A stretch of 64,000 nucleotides of DNA from positions 1-64,000 of the forward strand of contig WLWY01000008.1 of NCBI GenBank assembly GCA_012103325.1. The letters are read 5' to 3'. Within the stretch, counting starts at the first letter, position 1. Each line of letters starts with the position of its first letter. This DNA is from Alphaproteobacteria bacterium (GTDB lineage Bacteria > Pseudomonadota > Alphaproteobacteria > UBA8366 > GCA-2717185). Shown piece by piece: positions 24,607 through 32,566 of this stretch. Under the pieces are notes generated by a model that was given only the letters and a program-made list of their open reading frames with translations, was not told the origin of the DNA and did no database searches. A program made the position numbers and the translations under genes.

Positions 24607-26667
24607 ATGACTTCGCTTCGCATCGGCGTCGATTCCGGTGGCACCTTTACCGACGTCTGTCTGCTCGACGAGACAACCGGACAGTTTTCCGTCTGGAAGC
24701 TCTCCAGCACACCGCAAGACCCTTCGGAAGCCATCGCCAACGGCGCGCGGGAAGCCGTCGAGCGGTTCGGCGGGGACGATGCCAATGTTTCCTTCTTCGG
24801 CCACGGCACCACCGTCGCGACCAACGCATTGATCCAGGGGCGTGGCGCGCGTGCGGGGCTGATTACCAATGACGGGTTCCGCGACCTGCTCGACCTCGGC
24901 CGGCAAACCCGCCCTCATCTCTACGACCTGCAGACCGACAAACCCATACCGCTGATCCCTCGCGACCGCCGGCTGGAAGTCAGCGAACGGTTGCTCTACG
25001 ACGGCACGGTCGAACGCGAACCCAGCGAAGACGAAGTCCGCACGATGGCGCGCAAGCTGCGGGATATGGATGTCGAAGCGGCCGCGGTCTGTTTTCTCTA
25101 CAGCTTCGTATCGCCGGCCCACGAAGTGATGGTCGCTCGCATACTCGAAGAGGAGCTGGACGGTGCCTTCGTTACCGCCTCACATCAAGTCTGCCCTGAA
25201 TTCCGCGAATTCGAGCGGTTGAGCACGACGGTCGTGAACGCCTTCCTGGGCCCGGTGATGAAAGGCTATCTGTCCCGCCTGACGCCGAGATTGAAAGACG
25301 CCGGCATCACGGTGCAGCCGCACATCACCCAATCGAACGGCGGCACCATTACCTTCGAGACGGCGTCCACCCTGCCCGTCCGGACGGTCCTGTCCGGGCC
25401 CAGTACCGGCGTCGTCGGTGCGCTGGAAACGGGGCGGATCGTCGGTGTCGAGGATATCATCACCTTCGACATGGGCGGCACCTCGACGGACGTATCACTG
25501 ATTCAAAACGCCCGGCCGGAAACCACGACTGAGGCCATCGTGCACGGTTACCCGATCAAGGTTCCGATGATCGATATTCACACAGTCGGCGCCGGCGGCG
25601 GCTCGATTGCCTATGTCGACAGCGGCGGCTTCCTGAAGGTCGGACCGCGCAGCGCCGGCGCGGCACCGGGACCGATCTGCTATGGGCTTGGCAATGACGA
25701 ACCGACCGTGACCGATGCCAACGTGGTCATGCAGATCCTCAATCCGAAGGAACTGCTCGGCGGGCGTATGCCCATCGACCGCGACCCCGCCTTTCGTGCC
25801 ATCGAAAAGCTGGGCGAAAAACTGGGTCTTTCCGCATTGGACACGGCAGCCGGCATTATCCGCGTGGTGACCGCAAACATGGCCCGCGCGATCCGTCTTA
25901 TTTCCGTGCAACGGGGCCACGACCCGCGCGAATATTGCCTGATGCCATTCGGTGGCGGCGGCCCGGTGCATGCGGGACGGTTGGCGCGCGAACTCGGCAT
26001 GCGGCGAATTTTAGTGCCGCGCAATCCCGGCATTCTTTGCGCCATGGGGCTTTTGCTGACCGACCTTCGCCATGACCTTTCGGTGACCCGAAAGCTACCG
26101 GTCGACGCCACATCAGTCCCTGCAATACGAGATGCGATGCGGGCCCTGCGACGTGACGCCGACACTTGGTTTGAAAAGGAGAATGTCGGTAGCGACCGCC
26201 GACGGCTCGTTGCATCAGCGGACATGCGCTATGCCGGTCAGAATTACGAGCTGAACGTTCCCGTGCCCGACCTCGACGACGACGCAGCGCTGCTGGACGG
26301 ACTGACGGTGAATTTCAACGAAGCGTATAGCCGTCTTTACGATTACACCGCGCCGGACGAAGCGATCGAGATCGTCACATTCCGCGTCGAAGCCTATGGT
26401 CTCGTCGAAAAGCCGCAATTTACCGAGAACGCAAATGCCGGTGCGGACGCCTCGGCCGCGGCAATCGACTCGCGCGAGATCTATATGCCAGAGTCCAGCA
26501 CCTTCGAAACCGCACATATCTTCGACCGCGACCGCCTGCAGACCGGCAACCGCATCGAGGGCCCGGCCGTCATCGAACAAATGGATTCCACGACCTTTAT
26601 CCTGCCGGGCCAAACAGCGACCGTGGACGCCTACCACAACATCGTTATCGAAGAAGGAGACGCGTGA
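24607..26667 (+). CDS. hyuA: Hydantoinase/oxoprolinase subunit A (copy 1)
   Basis: This is the ATP-binding subunit of an ATP-dependent ring-opening amidohydrolase of the N-methylhydantoinase, 5-oxoprolinase or acetone-carboxylase group. The 686 residues have an actin-like ATPase fold: GVDSGGTFTDVCLLDE at the N terminus, GHGTTVATNALI (~65), ITFDMGGTSTDVSLI (~290), VGAGGGSIAYVDSGG (~325) and the PFGGGGPVHA segment (~445). HyuA/HyuB pairs hydrolyse cyclic imides or lactams. The hyuB start overlaps the stop codon (TGATG). The substrate is unknown. Confidence 0.93.
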   Translation: MTSLRIGVDSGGTFTDVCLLDETTGQFSVWKLSSTPQDPSEAIANGAREAVERFGGDDANVSFFGHGTTVATNALIQGRGARAGLITNDGFRDLLDLGRQTRPHLYDLQTDKPIPLIPRDRRLEVSERLLYDGTVEREPSEDEVRTMARKLRDMDVEAAAVCFLYSFVSPAHEVMVARILEEELDGAFVTASHQVCPEFREFERLSTTVVNAFLGPVMKGYLSRLTPRLKDAGITVQPHITQSNGGTITFETASTLPVRTVLSGPSTGVVGALETGRIVGVEDIITFDMGGTSTDVSLIQNARPETTTEAIVHGYPIKVPMIDIHTVGAGGGSIAYVDSGGFLKVGPRSAGAAPGPICYGLGNDEPTVTDANVVMQILNPKELLGGRMPIDRDPAFRAIEKLGEKLGLSALDTAAGIIRVVTANMARAIRLISVQRGHDPREYCLMPFGGGGPVHAGRLARELGMRRILVPRNPGILCAMGLLLTDLRHDLSVTRKLPVDATSVPAIRDAMRALRRDADTWFEKENVGSDRRRLVASADMRYAGQNYELNVPVPDLDDDAALLDGLTVNFNEAYSRLYDYTAPDEAIEIVTFRVEAYGLVEKPQFTENANAGADASAAAIDSREIYMPESSTFETAHIFDRDRLQTGNRIEGPAVIEQMDSTTFILPGQTATVDAYHNIVIEEGDA

Positions 26668-28331
26668 TGCCGGACGAAACGCGCATCGAAACGGCGACGG
26701 TCGATCCCGTTACCGTCGAAGTCATCGGCAATGCCATCGCCTCCATCGCCGATGAAATGGGCGAGACGCTGATCCGCGCCTCTTACTCGACCAACATCAA
26801 GGAACGACGCGACTGTTCCACCGTGATCTTCGACGCCACCGGGCGCACGCTGTACCAGGCAGAACATATTCCGATCCATCTTGGTTCGCTGATGGGCGTG
26901 GTCTCCGCCATCCTGGAACGCCACGATGTTTCGGAAATTGCCGAGGGCGATCTGTTTATCGGCAACGACGCGTATACCGGCGGCGGCACGCATCTGCCGG
27001 ACATCGTAGCGGCATCGCCGATTTTCTATGAAGGCGCGCTCGTCGGCTGGGCCACGAACCTGGCGCACCATGCGGACTTCGTCGACCGAGGACACGCTCA
27101 TATCTATCAGGAAGGGCTGCGCATTCCGCCGATCCGCCTGCAGCGCGGCGGTGAGATGCAGCAGGACGTGCTCGATCTGGTCCTGCTGAACTGTCAGGTG
27201 CCAAAGGAACGGCAAGCCGATTTGCGCGCGCAGATCGCCGCCAACCGGTTCGGCGTGCAGCGCTTTCAGGCGATGTGCGAACGCTACGGCGTGCCACTGC
27301 TAACCCGCGTCTTTGATGAATTGCTGGATTATGCCGAACGCCGCATGCGCGCCGGTATCGCGACGATCCCCGATGGCACGTACAGTTTCGAAGATCAGTT
27401 CGAATGCGACGAGCTCGAAGAGATACTCACCTTTCGGGTGCGCATCGAAGTAAAGGGCGACGAAATCGAGCTCGACTTCGCCAACAACCCGCCGCAGGTC
27501 CGCGCCGGTCTCAACATGGTCGAAACCGCACTGCTCGCGACGGTCTACTACGCCGTCAAGACAGTCACCGATCCGGACGCGCCACCCAACGCCGGCCTGT
27601 TCCGTCCGATCAAGGCAACGGCGGAGCCGGGATCGATCCTGAACGCCGTCTCACCCGCTGCCGTCAACGGCCGCACGAATACCTGCCAGCGGGTCGTCGA
27701 CGTCGTTCATGGCGCGCTTGCGCAGGCGGTCCCGGACCGTATCATCGCGGCGTGCAATGGCGCCGTCACCTCCTCGACCTTCAGCGGCGTGAACCCGCGC
27801 ACGGGCAATTTCTACGTCTATCTGGAAACGCTCGGCGGCGGCTTTGGCGCGCGGGCGACAAAGGACGGGCTCGACGGTGTTCAGGTGCATATCACCAATA
27901 CCAGCAACCTCCCCGTCGAAGGGCTTGAGTCCGAATATCCCTTAAGGGTCGAGCGGTACGAGCTGGAGCGCGATTCCGGCGGCGACGGCAAATGGCGCGG
28001 CGGGCTGGGTTTCCGGCGGCAGATCCGATCCCTGCACGACGAGTGCCGGGTCAGCATGCGCGGCACGCGCGCCAGAAGCGCGCCGTGGGGATTGTTCGGC
28101 GGCCATGACGGCGGCAGCTATCACGTGGAGTCGGATGATGGCGTCGCACCCTTCAAACTCAGCGCCGGCCTGTTGATGGAAGGCCAATCGATCGCCATCG
28201 TCACGCCGGGCTCGGGCGGCTACGGTCCGCCAGAGGAACGCGACCCCGAACTGGTGCAACGGGACCTGCGGGAAGACCGCATCTCACCGGATGTCGCGCG
28301 CGACGTTTATGGACTCGCGGTGGAGGACTAG
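26667..28331 (+). CDS. hyuB: Hydantoinase/oxoprolinase subunit B (copy 1)
   Basis: This is the partner of HyuA, about 554 residues. The ATG at 26667 overlaps the hyuA stop and follows AAGGAG by 7 bases. Family features include DPVTVEVIGNAIASIADEMG at the start, HIPIHLGSLMG (~70), GDLFIGNDAYTGGGTHLPD (~95), LNCQVPKERQADLRAQ (~175) and the C-terminal GGDGKWRGGLGFRR and TPGSGGYGPP. Its TAG stop shares the palindrome CTAG (28328-28331) with the stop of the converging TIGR03084-like gene. Confidence 0.93.
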   Translation: MPDETRIETATVDPVTVEVIGNAIASIADEMGETLIRASYSTNIKERRDCSTVIFDATGRTLYQAEHIPIHLGSLMGVVSAILERHDVSEIAEGDLFIGNDAYTGGGTHLPDIVAASPIFYEGALVGWATNLAHHADFVDRGHAHIYQEGLRIPPIRLQRGGEMQQDVLDLVLLNCQVPKERQADLRAQIAANRFGVQRFQAMCERYGVPLLTRVFDELLDYAERRMRAGIATIPDGTYSFEDQFECDELEEILTFRVRIEVKGDEIELDFANNPPQVRAGLNMVETALLATVYYAVKTVTDPDAPPNAGLFRPIKATAEPGSILNAVSPAAVNGRTNTCQRVVDVVHGALAQAVPDRIIAACNGAVTSSTFSGVNPRTGNFYVYLETLGGGFGARATKDGLDGVQVHITNTSNLPVEGLESEYPLRVERYELERDSGGDGKWRGGLGFRRQIRSLHDECRVSMRGTRARSAPWGLFGGHDGGSYHVESDDGVAPFKLSAGLLMEGQSIAIVTPGSGGYGPPEERDPELVQRDLREDRISPDVARDVYGLAVED

Positions 28332-29125
28332 CTCCAGGCGCGGTGGCCCGGCGCCGGCGGGTCATTGGGCTGGCCGGCGAAGCATTGCGCAATATCCATC
28401 CAGGCCTGCGCGGGATCTCCAACGACGGTAAGGTTCACGTCGGCGACGTTCCGGCCCTGGGTTACGACCTGACAGAATTCGAGCGCCGAGCCTTCGACCT
28501 TGTTGTCGTCATTCGCCTCGCCCCAGTCCCAGAGCGCACCAGACGGCGCCGTCAACCGCACGTAGGGCATGTCGCCCGGCACCGGCATGTCCCTGTTGGC
28601 GAAGGTCCAGCCGTAGGTTTTGACGCCCAGCACGGCAATATTTTTGATCCGGTCGGTCGGCGTGCGCGGTTTGCGCAGCAGGTCGTAGATGTCCTGGCCA
28701 TGCGCCCAGGTTTCCATCTGCCGCGCCGTTGCCGCCATGCGAATGCTCATATCGGGCCCGACCCATTTGATGCGCCGCTTCGGATCGGACGCCGCCATCA
28801 AGTCGCACATCTCCTCGAAATAGCGGTGCCACTGTTCGCGAAGCGCCGAACCCTGTTGCGGTTCGAAGCCGCTGTCTTCCAGGCCGGTCGAGCCGTCATT
28901 GCGTTCCCGCGCCGCGCGCCTCGCCTTGCTGACCTCCAGGAACCGGTCCGTGTCTTTCATCGACAGCACCTTCATCCAATCGCCCTGATGGAGATGCTGC
29001 ATAACGTGGTTGACGGTCCAGTCCTTGAACGGCGTATTGCGGTCCCAATCGCTCTCGGCGAGGGTTCCAAGAAGCGCGTTTAGCTCGTCTCCTTCGCCCC
29101 GCAGGTCCGCTGCCTGTTGTTGCAT
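28328..29125 (-). CDS. TIGR03084/mycothiol-maleylpyruvate-isomerase-N-like metal-binding protein
   Basis: The protein is about 265 residues from the ATG at 29125; the frame runs further upstream but overlaps the crotonase gene. The N-terminal DinB-like four-helix region has FKDWTVNHVMQHLHQGDW (~35-52) and RQMETWAHGQDIYD (~135), whose His residues fit the metal site of this family. The C-terminal ~90 residues are a second small domain. These proteins often sit in CoA-dependent catabolic operons, with unknown activity. It is the last gene of SDR-crotonase-this gene. Confidence 0.8.
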   Translation of the reverse strand: MQQQAADLRGEGDELNALLGTLAESDWDRNTPFKDWTVNHVMQHLHQGDWMKVLSMKDTDRFLEVSKARRAARERNDGSTGLEDSGFEPQQGSALREQWHRYFEEMCDLMAASDPKRRIKWVGPDMSIRMAATARQMETWAHGQDIYDLLRKPRTPTDRIKNIAVLGVKTYGWTFANRDMPVPGDMPYVRLTAPSGALWDWGEANDDNKVEGSALEFCQVVTQGRNVADVNLTVVGDPAQAWMDIAQCFAGQPNDPPAPGHRAWS

Positions 29126-29144
29126 GTGTTCTGTTCCTCTTTTC

Positions 29145-29819
29145 CTAAGCCGCCAGCGACGCGCGAATGCGATCCACCGTCGGCTGCCGCAACCGCTGCT
29201 TGGTCGACGCGAACGCTTGCGCGTCCAGTTCCAGCATGTCGCGCGCCGTTTGCTGTGCAATTTCCATCACCACGCCCGCATCCGCCGCCTGATCGAGATA
29301 GCCGACCTCCGCCGCTTCTTCGGCATCGTAGAGCCGTGCCCCAAGGATTGCCTGAGTGATCACCCGCGGGTCGAGCCGGTCGCGCGCCAGCGACAGACCG
29401 AATTCCGGCAGCGAGAGGCCGATACCGACTTCGTTCAGCCCGATCTTGTAATCGCCGCGCGTGCCGATCCGAACGTCGCCGGTCAGCAACAGTAAAGCGC
29501 CTGCCGCAACCGCGTGTCCTGGGCACGCGAAGATAATCGGCAGCGGATGCATATAGGTTTGCAGCAAGGCCTCCACACCCGCGGTGCGCATGGCAAGCTT
29601 GGCGACGTCGTCATTGCCGCGGATAATCTTAAGATCGAAGCCGGCGCACAACACGCCGGGCCGTCCCGTAATGACAACGGCACTCGCTTCTGCCGCGGCA
29701 CGATCAAGGCCGTCGCACAGGGCGGCAATCATTTCCAGGCCGAACGCATTGGCCTTGCCATCATCCATCGTCAAGGTGGCGATGCGGTCGGTGAGATCGA
29801 ATGTTACGAAATCGCTCAT
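29145..29819 (-). CDS. Enoyl-CoA hydratase/isomerase (crotonase) family protein
   Basis: The 224-residue protein is short for the family. It has the oxyanion-hole regions GVLCAGFDLKII (~55) and PGHAVAAGALLLLTGDVRIG (~100) and the NEVGIGLSLPEFG segment (~132). The usual catalytic Glu positions are not clearly filled, so the exact reaction (hydratase, isomerase or other) is open. A GAGGGA ribosome site precedes the ATG. It lies between the SDR gene (27-base gap) and the TIGR03084-like gene (19-base gap), in one minus-strand operon. Confidence 0.87.
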   Translation of the reverse strand: MSDFVTFDLTDRIATLTMDDGKANAFGLEMIAALCDGLDRAAAEASAVVITGRPGVLCAGFDLKIIRGNDDVAKLAMRTAGVEALLQTYMHPLPIIFACPGHAVAAGALLLLTGDVRIGTRGDYKIGLNEVGIGLSLPEFGLSLARDRLDPRVITQAILGARLYDAEEAAEVGYLDQAADAGVVMEIAQQTARDMLELDAQAFASTKQRLRQPTVDRIRASLAA

Positions 29820-29846
29820 GATGTTCCCTCTTGAGAGAGCGCCAGC

Positions 29847-30557
29847 CTACCAGCTTTCCCCGAAGGGCCGAAGCTCGACGTAGAAGGATTGCGCGGATTT
29901 CGGCTGGTGGGCCACATTGTAAATCTCGCTCGCAAGGTCGTCGGGCTTCGCATAATAGTCGTCCGGCTTTTCCTCCCGGCGGCGTCGGGCGAAAGGCATG
30001 TCGATGACGGCGTCGATCACCACATAGGCGACATGCACGCCCTGCGGACCCAGTTCGCGCGCCAGACATTCGGCGAGGATGCGCTGCGAGGCCTTCGTCG
30101 GCGAAAACCCGATATAGCTCGGTTTACCACGCAGCGACCCCGTATTTCCGGTGACCACAATGGCCCCCGCGCGCCGCTTGGACATCGCCGGTGCAAGCTC
30201 CTGCGCAGTCGCCAGCAAACCACAGGTATTGGCGCGGAAGTTGCGCTCCAAATCGGCCGGATCGAGCGTTTCATAGGTCGCGAAACTCGCCAGCGACGCG
30301 TTGTAGACGACGACGTCCGGCAGCCCCTGCTGGGTCGCGATTTCACGCAACGTCGCCCGATAGCTGTCGAGGTCCACGATATCGGCCGGATAGGGCGTGG
30401 TGTTCGGGATCTCTTCGGCGAAGCTGTTCAAGCGACCGCGATGCCGTGCGATCATCGACACCCGGTATCCCTCCGCCACGAACTTCCGCACGCAGGCCAA
30501 TCCCGTTCCCTTGCCGACGCCGACAATCAGGCAGTGGGGGGAGATGTCTTGCGCCAT
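29847..30557 (-). CDS. Atypical short-chain dehydrogenase/reductase lacking the Ser and Tyr
   Basis: The 236-residue Rossmann protein has the cofactor motif VGVGKGTGLA (~13) and a VVYNASL segment (~85). Where classical SDR enzymes have Ser and Tyr-x3-Lys, it reads VVTGNTGS and GFSPTKAS, so Phe replaces Tyr and the Ser is not conserved, while the Lys remains. The neighbouring sequence ARELGPQGVHVAYVVIDAVID is typical of a known SDR branch with the same change. It may bind NAD(P) without being a normal dehydrogenase. It is first in the operon with the crotonase gene. Confidence 0.83.
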   Translation of the reverse strand: MAQDISPHCLIVGVGKGTGLACVRKFVAEGYRVSMIARHRGRLNSFAEEIPNTTPYPADIVDLDSYRATLREIATQQGLPDVVVYNASLASFATYETLDPADLERNFRANTCGLLATAQELAPAMSKRRAGAIVVTGNTGSLRGKPSYIGFSPTKASQRILAECLARELGPQGVHVAYVVIDAVIDMPFARRRREEKPDDYYAKPDDLASEIYNVAHQPKSAQSFYVELRPFGESW

Positions 30558-30714
30558 TCTGCTGATCCTTCTCTCTGCTTTTGCCCTATTTCACTAGAGC
30601 AGCCGGGACCGATTATGTCGATTCCTACACGGTTACAATTGAAACCTTTATTTTCTTGCGTCAGTAACACCGCTCTGTCTTTGGTCCGCCAAATACCTTG
30701 TTTGGAGGAAAACG

Positions 30715-31338
30715 ATGTCTTTAGAGATCTGGATCGCATTCGCCTTGGCCAGCACCGCGTTGCTCGCGGTCCCCGGCCCTACCGTCATGCTGGTGGTCAG
30801 TTATGCGCTAGGCCGCGGCCGCTCGACCGCCTGGGCTACCGTACCGGGCGTCACCTTGGGCGACTTCACGGCGATGACGATCTCGCTGCTCGGCGCGGGT
30901 GCCATCATCGCCGCATCGGCGACCCTGTTCACGGTTCTGAAGTTGTTGGGCGCCGGCTATCTGATTTGGCTGGGAATTCAGCTCTGGCGCGCCGACACGC
31001 AACTCGGCGAAACCGAAGAAACTGAGGCGTCGAACACAAAACGCATGTTCTGGAATTCCTACATCGTCACTGCACTAAACCCCAAAAGCATCGCCTTCTT
31101 CATCGCTTTCGTGCCGCAATTCATCGACCCGTCAAGCCCGGTGCTGGCGCAGTTCGCTGTCATGGAAGCCACGTTCCTCACCCTCGCAGCCGCCAATGTG
31201 GCGGTGTGGGCAGTCCTGGCGGGACAGATGCGCGCGCAGTTCAAGAAACCCTCGGTCTTGCGGCTGACCAACCGGATTGGCGCCAGTTTCCTAATTGGCG
31301 CAGGACTGCTTACGGCGGCGATGCGACGAGCCGAATAA
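30715..31338 (+). CDS. LysE/RhtB-family amino-acid exporter
   Basis: The 207-residue membrane protein has about six hydrophobic segments and the family start AVPGPTVMLVVSYALGRGRS (~18-37), where the GP motif is conserved, plus LKLLGAGYLIWLGIQL (~70) and NPKSIAFFIAFVPQF (~122). Such proteins export amino acids or analogues. The ATG at 30715 follows GGAGG. It stands alone, converging on the CoA-transferase gene 9 bases away. In this region it may relieve build-up of amino-acid products; that is inference. Confidence 0.9.
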   Translation: MSLEIWIAFALASTALLAVPGPTVMLVVSYALGRGRSTAWATVPGVTLGDFTAMTISLLGAGAIIAASATLFTVLKLLGAGYLIWLGIQLWRADTQLGETEETEASNTKRMFWNSYIVTALNPKSIAFFIAFVPQFIDPSSPVLAQFAVMEATFLTLAAANVAVWAVLAGQMRAQFKKPSVLRLTNRIGASFLIGAGLLTAAMRRAE

Positions 31339-31347
31339 CCGACCCCG

Positions 31348-32541
31348 TTAAATCACACCCTCGTTTGCTAGCCCTTCGATTTCGCCGTCATTCAGTCCCA
31401 AAAGCGCGCCATAGATTTCCTGGTTATTAGCGCCCAGGGCTGGCCCCAAAGTGTCCACTGAGCCTGGTGTCCCCGTAAGGCGCGGCACGACGTTGGCAAC
31501 GGCAATTTCGCCGGCGCGGGGGTCTTGCACACGGACGATGTTTTCACGCGCCGCGTATTGCGGGTCTTCGAAGATTTCGTCGATGGCGGCGACAATGCCG
31601 CATGGCACCTCCGCCTCCTCGCAAAGCGCCACGACTTCCTTCTGCGTGTGGCTCATCGTCCAGTCGGTGACCATGCCATCGACACCGGCGCGATCCGCTT
31701 CGCGTTTCTGGATGGTGCCATAGCGGCCCTCGCCTGCGACATCCGCGTGGCCCATCAGGCCCGCGAGCCGCGCGTAGATCTTGTCGTTGGTGCAGGCGAT
31801 GGCGACCCAGCGGTCGTCCTTGGTCGGGTAATGGCTGTGCGGGCAGACATTGACCGTCGGCGCGCCCATGCGCTGGCGGATGAAGCCGAACTTGTCGTAG
31901 GCAGGGGCGAGTTCGTCGAGGATACGGAAGATCGGTTCGTAAAGGCCGATATCGACCTGCTGACCGACGCCCGTCGCCTCCGCCGAACGCAGCGCCATCA
32001 CCACGCCAAGCGCGCCATAGAGCCCGGACATGTAATCCGCCAAGGTTGCCGAGCCGGGCGTTGCCGGCGGGCGGTCGGGGTCCCCCGCCAGAAAGGAGAT
32101 GCCGCCGAACGCATTGCCGATGCGGCCGAAACCAGGCTTCTCGCGATAGGGACCGGTCTGGCCATAACCGGAGACACGGAGCATGACGAGCTTCGGATTG
32201 ATCGCGCTCAGGACGTCCCAACCGAGGTTCCAGCGCTCCAATGTGCCGGGTCGGAAGTTCTCGCACAGCACATCGCATTTCGCGACGAGCTGCTTGAGCA
32301 TCTCCTGCCCCTTTGGGTCCTTCAGATTCAAGGTGACCGACTTCTTGTTGCGCGCCTCGCTGAGCCAGACCAGCGTGTCGCCCGCCTCCGTCACCGAGCC
32401 GAGCCGCCGGCACGGATCGCCGACGCCAGGCATTTCGACCTTGATCACTTCGGCCCCGAACTCCGCCATGATCGTGGCGCAATAGGGGGCGGCGATATAG
32501 GTCGCGATATCGAGGACACGGATACCTTCGAGCGGCTTCAT
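31348..32541 (-). CDS. Class III CoA-transferase (CaiB/BaiF), variant without the catalytic Asp motif
   Basis: The 397-residue protein has the family start LEGIRVLDIATYIAAPYC, VIKVEMPGVGDP (~35), NKKSVTLNLKDPKG (~65) and CENFRPGTLERWNLGW (~95). Where formyl-CoA transferase has PGYD with its acyl-forming Asp, this protein reads PGFGRIGNAFGG (~145); that variant also occurs in a branch of CaiB/BaiF proteins. Activity as a CoA-transferase is therefore less certain than for the protein at 5576-6784. It follows hyuB by 25 bases and ends the SDR-hyuA-hyuB operon. Confidence 0.87.
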   Translation of the reverse strand: MKPLEGIRVLDIATYIAAPYCATIMAEFGAEVIKVEMPGVGDPCRRLGSVTEAGDTLVWLSEARNKKSVTLNLKDPKGQEMLKQLVAKCDVLCENFRPGTLERWNLGWDVLSAINPKLVMLRVSGYGQTGPYREKPGFGRIGNAFGGISFLAGDPDRPPATPGSATLADYMSGLYGALGVVMALRSAEATGVGQQVDIGLYEPIFRILDELAPAYDKFGFIRQRMGAPTVNVCPHSHYPTKDDRWVAIACTNDKIYARLAGLMGHADVAGEGRYGTIQKREADRAGVDGMVTDWTMSHTQKEVVALCEEAEVPCGIVAAIDEIFEDPQYAARENIVRVQDPRAGEIAVANVVPRLTGTPGSVDTLGPALGANNQEIYGALLGLNDGEIEGLANEGVI

Positions 32542-32566
32542 GATTTTTTACTCTGCAGTTGAAGTA

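Noticed and set aside
30595-30650. A third TAGAGCA repeat element
   Set aside because: Only the first eight bases, TAGAGCAG, match; no closing arm is present.
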